DNA of 24,575 nucleotides from the NCBI GenBank assembly GCA_964515915.1, contig CAZEXM010000025.1, positions 1 to 24,575 of the forward strand. Reading direction: 5' to 3'. Below the pieces are notes generated by a model, which saw only the letters and a list, made by a program, of their open reading frames with translations, had not been told where the DNA came from and did no database searches. This document shows, one piece after another, positions 6,109-13,692 of this stretch. Origin of the DNA: JAHOYW01 sp964515915. Its GTDB lineage: Bacteria > Verrucomicrobiota > Lentisphaeria > Victivallales > Victivallaceae. Each line of letters begins with the position of its first letter. The first letter of the stretch is position 1. The translations under genes were made by a program, and so were the position numbers.

Positions 6109-8379
6109 GTGGTAAAAAAAATAGTTTATACATATTTAGTACTGAACTTTCTTGTTTCATTGTCCTGTCTTGCTGAGAAAAAAACTAAGGGGCTCAAAGC
6201 CACGCTGCACTCTTCCAAGCAAGTCAAATACCGCCGGCGAGTCGCTATATGTGTTGCCATTGGCAAGTATTCAGAGTACAAGGCGGAAGGGAAACATTGC
6301 GGCGACCTGAAGGGTACGGTTGGTGATGCCAATAAAATGGCTGAATTATTTCGTAATTACGGTTTTGATGAAGTTATACTGCTGACTGACCGGAACGCGA
6401 CCAAAAAAAATATTATAAGGGCAATGGAACGGGTAAAAGCCGACTCGCAAAAAGATGATTTGCTGGTGTTTACTTATTCCGGCCATGGCGGTGCCTACAT
6501 GGTTGCCAATTCGCCGCGTAGTTATTTAATTCCTTTCGACTGCTTATCCGGGCAGGCAGTAAAGAGTGGAATATCCGTGGATTTATTGAAAGAACTGGCA
6601 TTGACAATGAATAACCGGCACATCCTTTTTCTGCTGGATTGTTGTTACGCGGGAGTATTAGTAGCGGACAAACCACGAAAACCTGACTCGATGAATGTTA
6701 AAGAGTTCATGGCGTTCCTCAAACAACGTTGTATTTATGCGCTGGTAGCCTCCGGTGCTACGGAAACCGCTATAGAAAACACCCGTGTCGGCGGAGTGTT
6801 TACTAACAGCGTGCTGCAGGCCCTGAAGGGCAAAGCGGACATGAATAAGGATGGGAAAATACTGGTTATCAAAGAGCTGACTTACGCTGTAACAACAGAT
6901 CTCAGTGAGAACGCCCAAATAGCTCAAACTCCCCGTGGAGCCAAATTGGCAATTGGCGATGGAGATATTGTTTTGCCGGTGGCCGGGCGCTCCGTTAAAA
7001 AGAAAGCTGTGAAGCAGGCAGGCAAGCCGCTTGTTAAAAGTACATCTCCGGCGGAGATAAAGAAAACTTATCAAGACGTCCGCAAATCACAGAAAGCAAA
7101 AAAAATCCGTCAGGCACAGTTGTTAATGACTAAAGTTTATATAGACTATGACGAATTGCCGGCAAAGCAAAAAAAATCCGCTGAACAGAGTAAATATCTT
7201 TCCGAACTGGTGGATTTGACCAAGCTGACTTTTGAACAGATTTCCAAAAGTAACAGTGACGAATCCGCACTTTTGTATTATTATTCGCAAAAATATCTGG
7301 AATCAAATCCCGATCAATTCAGAAAAGCCAGCGCCTATTTGAACATGGGAGCGTACTGTAACTACCGCGGAGAGTACCAAAAAGCGGAACTCTTAATAAA
7401 GCAAGCCCTGACCTTATTTTCCAGCGGCAAAGAGACAAAACAAACAGCTGCCCGCCTGCAGAAAATAGTTACTTGTCTGCGCTTTTTGGGATTGATTTCT
7501 CTAAGTCGTTATAAATACAATCCGGCATTACAATATTTAGGGCGTGCCGTTGATTTAGTAAGCAAACAACGAAAATCCTTTGACCCGTCAGAGATGGCAA
7601 GACTATACGGCGCTGTGGGACAAGCATATCTTGCCACCGGTCGATTCAAGGGGGCGAAAAAATGGCTGGAACGTTCTTTAAATGAATACAGAAAAAATTT
7701 TAAAGAAGAAAGCTTTGCTGCTGCTGCAGTATATGATAATCTAGGCGTTTGCGCTTTGGAAATCAAGGATTTTCATCAGGCTTTGGGATATTTCAAGCAT
7801 GCCGTCGCTATTTATACAAAAATTTTTGGTGCCAATAGTAGACATAGTATATCAAGTTATTGTAATCTGGGTGTGGCTTATTTGTCAAAAAAAGACTTGA
7901 AAAAAGCGTTAAAATACGCCAGGAAAGCCAGATTTATTGTGAGACGGTATTTTCCTTCCGGACACCCGCGTATTCGTGATGTTGATCTGCTCCTCGGTCG
8001 AATATATCTCGCCAAAAAACGCTATTCTTCAGCAGAATACTTTTTTAAACATAATTTAGCTATTACGAAAAGGTGTTTTGGGGACCATCCCCAGACGGCT
8101 ATCGCATATCAATGGCTCGGGCAGTTATATTTGCGCAAACAGTTTTGGCGTCGAGCCAAATTTTTCTTCAAGAAAGCGCAAAAGATTCAAGATGAATATC
8201 TTGGCTCCAACCATTATCAAACGATAAATACTGAACTTTTACTGCGGCAGGTACAAAAAGAAAAAGCAAAAGAAGAAGGTGGAGCGGCAGTACAAAAAGC
8301 ACCGCCTGAAAAGACAGTCCCCAAAAAACAGACTGAACAGAAAGTCGAAAAAGAAAAAGGTGGAAAAAAGGAAAATTAG
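6109..8379 (+). CDS. Exported caspase-fold peptidase (C14) with TPR repeats
   Basis: A 756-aa protein starting at GTG with CGGAGA upstream. It has an N-terminal signal sequence (res 1-22); Cys20 might be lipidated, but the lipobox is poor. Residues ~40-290 are a caspase/metacaspase domain: strand RRVAICVAIGKY, YSGHGG with catalytic His126, LDCCYAG with catalytic Cys179, and a closing MNKDGK-QTPRGA-GDIVL pattern. The dyad looks intact, so an active cysteine protease is expected. A linker (~290-400) leads to tetratricopeptide repeats (~405-715) of the kinesin-light-chain type, with spaced GxxHP motifs (PSGHP, GDHPQT, GSNHYQT). The tail is Lys/Glu-rich. Such TPRs usually bind a partner or substrate. 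It is followed after 3 nt by the LpoB-like gene, so the two are surely co-transcribed. The substrate is unknown. Confidence 0.88.
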   Translation: MVKKIVYTYLVLNFLVSLSCLAEKKTKGLKATLHSSKQVKYRRRVAICVAIGKYSEYKAEGKHCGDLKGTVGDANKMAELFRNYGFDEVILLTDRNATKKNIIRAMERVKADSQKDDLLVFTYSGHGGAYMVANSPRSYLIPFDCLSGQAVKSGISVDLLKELALTMNNRHILFLLDCCYAGVLVADKPRKPDSMNVKEFMAFLKQRCIYALVASGATETAIENTRVGGVFTNSVLQALKGKADMNKDGKILVIKELTYAVTTDLSENAQIAQTPRGAKLAIGDGDIVLPVAGRSVKKKAVKQAGKPLVKSTSPAEIKKTYQDVRKSQKAKKIRQAQLLMTKVYIDYDELPAKQKKSAEQSKYLSELVDLTKLTFEQISKSNSDESALLYYYSQKYLESNPDQFRKASAYLNMGAYCNYRGEYQKAELLIKQALTLFSSGKETKQTAARLQKIVTCLRFLGLISLSRYKYNPALQYLGRAVDLVSKQRKSFDPSEMARLYGAVGQAYLATGRFKGAKKWLERSLNEYRKNFKEESFAAAAVYDNLGVCALEIKDFHQALGYFKHAVAIYTKIFGANSRHSISSYCNLGVAYLSKKDLKKALKYARKARFIVRRYFPSGHPRIRDVDLLLGRIYLAKKRYSSAEYFFKHNLAITKRCFGDHPQTAIAYQWLGQLYLRKQFWRRAKFFFKKAQKIQDEYLGSNHYQTINTELLLRQVQKEKAKEEGGAAVQKAPPEKTVPKKQTEQKVEKEKGGKKEN

Positions 8380-8382
8380 CTT

Positions 8383-8979
8383 ATGTTAAAAATATTCAGG
8401 AATTATTTTCCCTCATTAAGTGTATTATTACCGGTGGTCTGTTTTTTAACGGCTTGCGCGACAATGCCTGAGTTTTATCCCAAACCGGCCCCGGAAATGC
8501 TTGATGGTAAATTAATTGCCCGGCTGGCCGATAAAATGATGCGCTCATTGCTGAATTCACCAGTAATGGCTAACAGCACCCGGGCTCCCAAAATAGCTTT
8601 ATTGCGTTTCAGGAATCGTTCCAGGTTTCCTTTGGACGGCAATATTTTTCTTGTCAAGCTGCGGGCCGATTTGAACGCGAAAGCTTCCGGCAGGATAGTT
8701 TTTATTGCGCGGGAATATATACAAGCGGTAAAAAATGAGCGTTCCGGCAAACGAAAAGGGGTTTTTTCATTTAAAAAAGGCAGTTTGGAAAAGGCGGTCA
8801 GCGGTGCTGATTACTTTTTGACGGGAGGGCTGCGCAGTTTGTCCGCGGCGGCTTCCGGCACCAGGAGTGAATATTTGCATTTTACCTTTTATCTGGTCAA
8901 CGCGGAAAATACCGACATACTTTGGGAAGACCAGTTGGATTTGGATTTCAAGGGAACAGAAAATGTTGTTTACAGATAA
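8383..8979 (+). CDS. LpoB-like lipoprotein (PBP activator family)
   Basis: A 198-aa lipoprotein; lipobox FLTAC gives Cys25. Residues ~45-198 match the LpoB fold: helix LADKMMRSLL, strand PKIALLRFRNRS, FLVKLRADL, GADYFLTGGL, and the family-typical end VNAENTDILWEDQ. LpoB is an outer-membrane lipoprotein that activates the peptidoglycan synthase PBP1B in E. coli; no PBP gene is in this window, so that partner is an assumption. The start is 3 nt after the stop of the caspase-TPR gene, with AAAGGA before it. A paralogous domain sits in the C-terminal half of the gene at 9333. Family call good, exact role unproven. Confidence 0.8.
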   Translation: MLKIFRNYFPSLSVLLPVVCFLTACATMPEFYPKPAPEMLDGKLIARLADKMMRSLLNSPVMANSTRAPKIALLRFRNRSRFPLDGNIFLVKLRADLNAKASGRIVFIAREYIQAVKNERSGKRKGVFSFKKGSLEKAVSGADYFLTGGLRSLSAAASGTRSEYLHFTFYLVNAENTDILWEDQLDLDFKGTENVVYR

Positions 8980-9086
8980 AAAACTCAAATAATAAGCTAG
9001 GGTCAAAGATATTATGAAAATATGAAAAGTGTCAAGAAAAATAGAATCGCGGGTAAGTACTTCGTTACGGCAGATCGGCAAGTGTT

Positions 9087-9116
9087 CTGAAAAAACAATA
9101 TTATTGTTTTTTTCAG
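9087..9116. terminator. AT-rich hairpin after the lpoB-like gene
   Basis: CTG + six A + CAATA pairs with TATTG + seven T + CAG, about 14 bp with a single extra T. The seven T residues are part of the 3' arm. It could end transcription of the caspase-LpoB group, but it is ~108 nt past the stop and lacks a GC stem, so it may be a cruciform or protein-binding palindrome instead. Confidence 0.4.
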
Positions 9117-9126
9117 CTTATTTGAT

Positions 9127-9184
9127 AATGTAGCACAAGCGTCTCGCTTGTGAATATTCTCAAGCGAGACGGTTGAGCTACATT
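9127..9184. repeat. 58-nt near-perfect palindromic repeat, copy 1
   Basis: It starts AATGTAGC and ends GCTACATT; the arms carry GTCTCGCTTG and CAAGCGAGAC around GAATATTC. It equals its own reverse complement except at a few positions. It is flanked by GAT on both sides (9124-9126 and 9185-9187), a possible 3-nt target duplication. Its reverse complement matches copy 2 (13693-13786, without that copy's insert) at 54 of 58 positions. Repeats of this style, with tGTAGCacAAGCGTCTCGC-like cores, are scattered in many environmental genomes. Confidence 0.85.
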
Positions 9185-9332
9185 GATAAAAATACATTTT
9201 TCTGAATGGAATTTTCGCGCAAAATAGGGGGAAAGAACTATATTTTGCGATAAAGATCTAATGTCCAACAGGATAGAGCATTATTTAATATAACAATTTG
9301 ACAGTAACAATAATAACAAAAGGATAGAGATT

Positions 9333-10220
9333 ATGAAAACTTCATATTTCGTTTTATTCGCTGCGGGTTCATCATTTCTGCTGCTGACCGGCTGTAACTC
9401 CGAAGGCCCGGGCAGAATCGGCAGTCACGATGTGAACTTTTCGGAAAAACGTTCCGAAGCGGTAGTTTTAGATACTTCACTCATGCCGGGCTGGTTTGAA
9501 AAGGGCAAACTTTCATTTGAAAACAGTCGTTCGTCAAAAATCGAGGGGGGCAAACTGCTGCGCGTATATGCTGAACTCAGAAATCGTCTCGCCACGCAGG
9601 CTTTAGAGGTGGAACTCTCGACCTCATTCAGGAAAAATGGTATTGTCGTTGACGAATCCAGATGGGAGAAATTTAAATTTGGCCCCAATCATACCTTAAG
9701 TTATAAAGTTAATTCTCTAAATCCAGCCGACACTTACTGTGTGCGGATAAGGATGCCCCGAAAATTAACCAATGACCTCAGCGGAGCCGGTGTTAATCTT
9801 ATGGCGGATAAAACACTGCGTTCACTGATTCGCAGTTCCGCAATATACAAAGCAAACTCACCGGTTAGAATTGCTCTTCATCAATTTGACAACCGGAGCA
9901 ACTTGAAATTTGATGAGTCTATTTTCCTGTCTAAATTGCGCGCGGAAGCGAATTCGCGTACTAGTGATAAATTTATTTTCGTCGCGAGACAATTGGACAT
10001 AATTGATGCGGTTCAGGAAGAACGCCAGGCCAAGCGGGAAGGTGTCCGTACCGCGGACAAATCTAAAACGAAAGCCAGGCTAAGCGGAGTTTCGTATTTT
10101 CTCACCGGTAAACTTTATACACTTCCGGAAAAAAACTACTATTTATTTTCATACCAGTTAGTTGACGCGGAAAATTCGGATATCGTTTGGGAAGACCAGT
10201 TTGAAATAGGAAATTACTGA
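9333..10220 (+). CDS. YcfL-LpoB fusion lipoprotein
   Basis: A 295-aa lipoprotein; lipobox LLTGC gives Cys21, followed by NSEGP as in the next gene. Residues ~43-140 are a YcfL-type (DUF1425) beta-sandwich: VVLDTSL, then YAELRNR, FRKNGIVVDES-W, and CVRIR. Residues ~145-293 are an LpoB domain paralogous to the gene at 8383 (MADKTLRSLI, VRIALHQFDNRSN, FLSKLRAEANS, SYFLTGKLY, VDAENSDIVWEDQ). In E. coli ycfL and lpoB are separate neighbouring genes; here both are in one chain, which supports a physical link between them. It starts a group after a 353-nt gap; AAAGGA precedes the ATG. Role in peptidoglycan synthesis is inferred from the family. Confidence 0.82.
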   Translation: MKTSYFVLFAAGSSFLLLTGCNSEGPGRIGSHDVNFSEKRSEAVVLDTSLMPGWFEKGKLSFENSRSSKIEGGKLLRVYAELRNRLATQALEVELSTSFRKNGIVVDESRWEKFKFGPNHTLSYKVNSLNPADTYCVRIRMPRKLTNDLSGAGVNLMADKTLRSLIRSSAIYKANSPVRIALHQFDNRSNLKFDESIFLSKLRAEANSRTSDKFIFVARQLDIIDAVQEERQAKREGVRTADKSKTKARLSGVSYFLTGKLYTLPEKNYYLFSYQLVDAENSDIVWEDQFEIGNY

Positions 10221-10276
10221 GCGGTCAAGCTTATCTTGTTATAAATATTTATGACTCAAGACTTAAGGGGATTGTC

Positions 10277-10681
10277 ATGTTGGCTTTGAAATGTATTTGC
10301 GTTCCGGCTGTTGTGCTGTTGCTGGCCGGATGCGTTTCGGAAGGGCCCAAACCAGTTTCGTGGATTGATATTGACAATGCGGAAAGAAAAACTCTTTGCG
10401 TCGTACTCAATTCGGATTTGAAAGATATATTTTCATTCGAAAATTATAAGTTGAAACGGCTCGACCATGGCAGAATTTCAGTTATCGCGGATATTCGCAA
10501 CCGAACGAATTCTACGCAGAAAATTGAGATTTCCACAGTATTTCGCGATAAAGATGGAGTTGTTTCCGACCAATCCGTCTGGCAAAAATTTGTTTTTTAT
10601 TCGAATCAAACAATATCTTACAAAATTTCTTCGATAAGCAAAGCTGATTCTTTCACTGTCAGAATACGCGAAATTAATTAA
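10277..10681 (+). CDS. YcfL-like (DUF1425) lipoprotein
   Basis: A 134-aa lipoprotein; lipobox LLLAGC gives Cys19, then VSEGP. The rest is a single YcfL-type domain collinear with residues 43-140 of the fusion protein before it (VVLNSDL, then IADIRNR, FRDKDGVVSDQSVW, TVRIRE). E. coli YcfL is ~125 aa, so this is a full-length stand-alone version. It follows the fusion gene by 56 nt with AAGGGG before the ATG. It looks like a duplicate of the N-terminal half of its neighbour, but sequence divergence is large, so the split is old. Confidence 0.8.
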   Translation: MLALKCICVPAVVLLLAGCVSEGPKPVSWIDIDNAERKTLCVVLNSDLKDIFSFENYKLKRLDHGRISVIADIRNRTNSTQKIEISTVFRDKDGVVSDQSVWQKFVFYSNQTISYKISSISKADSFTVRIREIN

Positions 10682-10707
10682 TTTTTTATAAAAAAGGCAA
10701 AAACATT

Positions 10708-11202
10708 ATGAAAAGTAAATTGAGCTTCTTTATTGTTTCACTAACCGCGCTTTCGTTGGGTTCCGGGTGTGTAAGTAAAAGCTGGACGCAGGAACAATTA
10801 AAAATCGCGAGTAAAAAAGCTGAGAAAAATTTTCAACAGCAGAATGCGGAACTTAATGGGAAATATAATAACTTGCTGGCAAAAAACAGAGAGCTTTACA
10901 AACTGCTTAATAAATTATTCAACGAAAATAAAAATTTATACGCGAATTGCAAAACTTTAAAACAGCGGTTGAACCGCCTTGAAAAAAGTATCAATACTAC
11001 TCAAACAAAGGTCCGGAAAGATGTCATTGCCTTTGTCCGCAAAAATGACATGAAAGTTTATAAATACGTAACTGCGGAACAACAGAAATATATTAGCGGA
11101 CTCAAGATTGAAATGGAAAAAGTTAAAAAGGCAAATAAAGAAGCGAAGAAACTGCGGGAAGTTATTGAAAGAATACTGAAAGCATACAAAAAAGCGAAAT
11201 AA
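10708..11202 (+). CDS. Small coiled-coil lipoprotein
   Basis: A 164-aa protein with a signal peptide and GSGC, giving Cys21; the mature N-terminus is CVSKSW. From ~res 30 to 164 it is almost continuous charged helix rich in Lys, Glu, Asn and Leu, with heptad-like spacing (KNRELYKLLNKLFNEN, then LKQRLNRLEKSI), so a long coiled coil is expected. No family recognised. The shape would suit a spacer between outer membrane and cell wall. It lies 26 nt after the YcfL-like gene and is probably in the same operon. Composition is very AT-rich, like its two neighbours. Confidence 0.7.
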   Translation: MKSKLSFFIVSLTALSLGSGCVSKSWTQEQLKIASKKAEKNFQQQNAELNGKYNNLLAKNRELYKLLNKLFNENKNLYANCKTLKQRLNRLEKSINTTQTKVRKDVIAFVRKNDMKVYKYVTAEQQKYISGLKIEMEKVKKANKEAKKLREVIERILKAYKKAK

Positions 11203-11222
11203 ACTGCAGACATAGTGAAAAG

Positions 11223-11231
11223 AAGGAAGGG
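11223..11231 (+). promoter_or_regulatory. Shine-Dalgarno that sets the start of the 11236 gene
   Basis: AAGGAAGGG ends 4 nt before ATG at 11236. An in-frame GTG at 11215 lies upstream of this site and has no ribosome site of its own, so the ATG is preferred. Confidence 0.7.
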
Positions 11232-11235
11232 TCTA

Positions 11236-12288
11236 ATGAATAATTTTTTACTGCGTATAAAAAAAGTTTCCATTAATGCTTTTGCGGGAATGGCTGTGGG
11301 GATAACTTTATGTTCGTGCGCGACCAAAGATTGGATTAAAGCTGAAACTGAACAGAAAATAAGTTTTCCAGCACAAAAACGCTTGCAGGCACAAATGGAG
11401 AAATCGGCTTTACTGCAAGCGGAAACTGAAAAATTAATGTTCGCCGCCAGGTTAAATATTGAGAATATCGAAAAAATCACAAGTAATTACGAAAAGCTGA
11501 ATAAAGATATGAAAGCACTTATCGCAAAAACGGATAATGCGCGGAATAATTATTTGCGGCATATGGGCTCGTTAAAAACGGAACTATCTGATAATGCTTC
11601 GGCCCTGGATAAACCGAACAAAGAAAAAACCCTGAAGGCAGCTAAACAAATTGCTGGTAAAAAAATAAAAAAATGGCTGAATTTCAGTAATGGCGTTTAT
11701 TCTGATCTGACTTTACAGGACAAAAATTTTCATGCAGAAAGTAAACTTTTTGATTTAGCTGTACGCCCTGTTATTAAATATCATTATTTGCCTTTGTCGA
11801 ACAAAACGATTTCCCTGCTGAATAAATCAACTGATGAAATTATTAAACAACAAAATAAGCTCCTGAGCAAGCCTGGCCGATTGCTGAAAAAAATGGATTT
11901 GCAGGAGTTTTTATTTTTTCAGGGAGCCTTGCTTAACTGCAGAAATAAGGCAAAAACAGTGAACTTGAAAATCGCTTTGAAACCAGGTGCTTCGCCCTGG
12001 CGGGATGAAGAGAAATTCCTTTCCCGGAATGTCGCGGCCGGGATTTCCGATCCCCTGACTGAAAAAGCTTTTCAAACTATGCTGCTGAACCGGGCATTAG
12101 TTTGTGACGTTTTGATAAGAAGACTTAAATTTTCTCAGGAGAAACCCTTAATGCTCGCGTATTTTATAAATCAATTACTTATGATTCATAAATTTTCAAA
12201 GAATAGTATATGGAAAACAAAAATAAATCTTCTTGCAAAGAAGTATATCAGAAATTTTAATGACAGAACTCCAATGGCAGTCAAATAA
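11236..12288 (+). CDS. Helical lipoprotein with coiled coil
   Basis: A 350-aa protein from the ATG at 11236 (an upstream GTG at 11215 would add seven residues). Lipobox TLCSC gives Cys28; the mature N-terminus CATKDW parallels CVSKSW of the preceding lipoprotein, hinting at common origin or a shared partner. Residues ~35-115 are a predicted coiled coil (QKRLQAQMEKSALLQAETEK and onward). The remainder (~130-350) is Lys/Leu/Asn-rich helix and loop without recognisable motifs. It lies 33 nt after its neighbour and 23 nt before the COG3014-like gene, consistent with one transcript. Family unknown; no function proposed. Confidence 0.7.
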   Translation: MNNFLLRIKKVSINAFAGMAVGITLCSCATKDWIKAETEQKISFPAQKRLQAQMEKSALLQAETEKLMFAARLNIENIEKITSNYEKLNKDMKALIAKTDNARNNYLRHMGSLKTELSDNASALDKPNKEKTLKAAKQIAGKKIKKWLNFSNGVYSDLTLQDKNFHAESKLFDLAVRPVIKYHYLPLSNKTISLLNKSTDEIIKQQNKLLSKPGRLLKKMDLQEFLFFQGALLNCRNKAKTVNLKIALKPGASPWRDEEKFLSRNVAAGISDPLTEKAFQTMLLNRALVCDVLIRRLKFSQEKPLMLAYFINQLLMIHKFSKNSIWKTKINLLAKKYIRNFNDRTPMAVK

Positions 12289-12311
12289 ATACATAAAAAC
12301 AGGATACGGGA

Positions 12312-13604
12312 ATGTTTACTAAATGGACAGATTTTAAAAAAGACATATTTTCCACGTGGTTAAACTTCTTTATTGTTGGAATCATTCTCTGTCATACTCC
12401 AGGCTGTAAGTCGGTTCCCCCCGTCCCCGCGCCCAAACTTATGGTTTCCCAGGCAGGCATCCGCAAACTGCCGCCGGTGCTGGCAAAGCAAGTAAAAAAA
12501 TTAGAAAAAGAATACGAGCGTAACGCGGTTATAAATTTAACCGAAATCGCGCTTATATCGTTAAAAGAACGCGACTCTATCGCACCTGAATTATGGCCGG
12601 CCTTAATTGATAACCCCCTGGATTTAGCGATAAAGAGGATTGAAGACGTGTACTCTGATACACCCGAAGCTAAAAAAGCCCGCTCATTATGGCATGATGA
12701 GGAAAGCAAAAATTTCAAAGGCGAGCCCTATGAACGCACATTTGTATTTTTGCTGCGCGGACTGCGGTATTACGAAAACGGGGATTTTGAAAATGCTATG
12801 GCCTGTTTCAAAAGCGGTATCCTGCAGGATTCCTTGTCGGTTGAAGGAAAATATCGCGCGGATATAGCTATATTTGAATGGCTGATCGGACTTTGTCATT
12901 TAAGGATGGGAGAAACTAAGGACATGGACGAAGCCTTCCGAAGAGCTTCAAATATTCGTAAAAATTTAAAACTGCCCAGGGAACGCAATAATACTCTGGT
13001 AATATATTTTGCCGGTTCAGCGCCGGTGAAGAAAAGGACCGGGGAGTATAAAGAAATATTACTTATTGAAAAAGGTAAATGTTTCAGCGCGGAAATTTCT
13101 TTGTCGAAGCCTGCTCTAGGGCGAAGTCCTTTTTATAAATATGCTGTTTTGCTGGAGGACGTTTTCTTTCAGGCGACGACCCGCGGCGGGCGTCTTATTG
13201 ACAAGATTAACGAATACAAAGCTACGGTAAAAAATGATACTAAAGTCGTGGGCAATATCGCTATTTTCCTTGGCGCGACGGCCATGGGCACTGCCATAAT
13301 ACTAGCTGCCGCCCAATCTGGAAATGGCGGCCTCATTATAGCTATGGGAGCAGTGGGCCTTGGCTTAGTTGCGCTCGGCATTGCTGCTCATCTCACCGCT
13401 CTGGCAATGAAAACGAAGGCTGACATCAGGACGATCAAGGGTATTCCCAGTCGTATTTATGTCTGGTCCGGCGATGTTTTGCCGGGACTGCGGATGCTGG
13501 GTATCAAAAGATCAAATATCCTTAGTAAATCGAAGCTTACTTTCAAGAAAGCGAATATCGAATACGGCAACAATCATAATGTAGTATATGTATTTTGTCC
13601 GTAA
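12312..13604 (+). CDS. COG3014-like TPR lipoprotein with hydrophobic hairpin
   Basis: A 430-aa protein with an N-terminal hydrophobic segment and HTPGC, giving Cys32. Residues ~135-215 contain TPR-like helices (ERTFVFLLRGLRYYENGDFE, then NAMACFKSGI, IGLCHLRMGE), the layout I associate with COG3014-type lipoproteins, whose genes I recall near LpoB and YcfL homologues in some gammaproteobacteria. A beta-rich stretch (VIYFAGSAPVKK) follows. Two Gly/Ala-rich hydrophobic segments at ~314-334 and ~338-366 look like a transmembrane hairpin, odd for a lipoprotein. AGGA and GGGA precede the ATG. It ends the second group; a hairpin element begins at the base after its stop codon. Confidence 0.68.
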   Translation: MFTKWTDFKKDIFSTWLNFFIVGIILCHTPGCKSVPPVPAPKLMVSQAGIRKLPPVLAKQVKKLEKEYERNAVINLTEIALISLKERDSIAPELWPALIDNPLDLAIKRIEDVYSDTPEAKKARSLWHDEESKNFKGEPYERTFVFLLRGLRYYENGDFENAMACFKSGILQDSLSVEGKYRADIAIFEWLIGLCHLRMGETKDMDEAFRRASNIRKNLKLPRERNNTLVIYFAGSAPVKKRTGEYKEILLIEKGKCFSAEISLSKPALGRSPFYKYAVLLEDVFFQATTRGGRLIDKINEYKATVKNDTKVVGNIAIFLGATAMGTAIILAAAQSGNGGLIIAMGAVGLGLVALGIAAHLTALAMKTKADIRTIKGIPSRIYVWSGDVLPGLRMLGIKRSNILSKSKLTFKKANIEYGNNHNVVYVFCP

Positions 13605-13637
13605 TTCGCGTGAGATTCAACGATTTCGCGCGAACTA
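13605..13637 (+). promoter_or_regulatory. 33-nt hairpin element, copy B (upstream of the DUF4384 gene)
   Basis: It has the same 13-nt start (TTCGCGTGAGATT) and 8-nt end (GCGAACTA) as copy A at 2868-2900 and the same total length. TTCGCG pairs perfectly with CGCGAA (13629-13634). It begins directly after the stop of the COG3014-like gene. Its end is 224 nt before the next start codon, or 130 nt if the 94-nt palindromic repeat in between is removed; copy A is 132 nt from its gene. Confidence 0.5.
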
Positions 13638-13692
13638 ACAGTATATAGGTCTGGTATATTATATAGCTTAAATGTTCGCACTGTATATAGAA

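Larger units (their letters stand above)
8980..9332. other. Intergenic region with two palindromes
   Basis: No gene is supported in these 353 nt. They hold an AT-rich perfect hairpin (9087-9116) and the 58-nt palindromic repeat (9127-9184). The remaining stretch before 9333 is AT-rich and probably contains the promoter of the second lipoprotein group, but I find no convincing -35/-10 pair. Confidence 0.7.

Noticed and set aside
6658..7074. 138-codon minus-strand frame
   Set aside because: Antisense to the caspase-TPR gene and without features of its own.
9012..9197. Small minus-strand protein gene (61 codons)
   Set aside because: Most of it is a translation of the palindromic repeat at 9127-9184, giving the RDACAT-type peptide often seen when such repeats are translated.
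9298..9326. Promoter with perfect TTGACA at 9298 for the YcfL-LpoB gene
   Set aside because: The -10 position would fall on the ribosome-binding site directly before the start codon, with no TATAAT-like hexamer.
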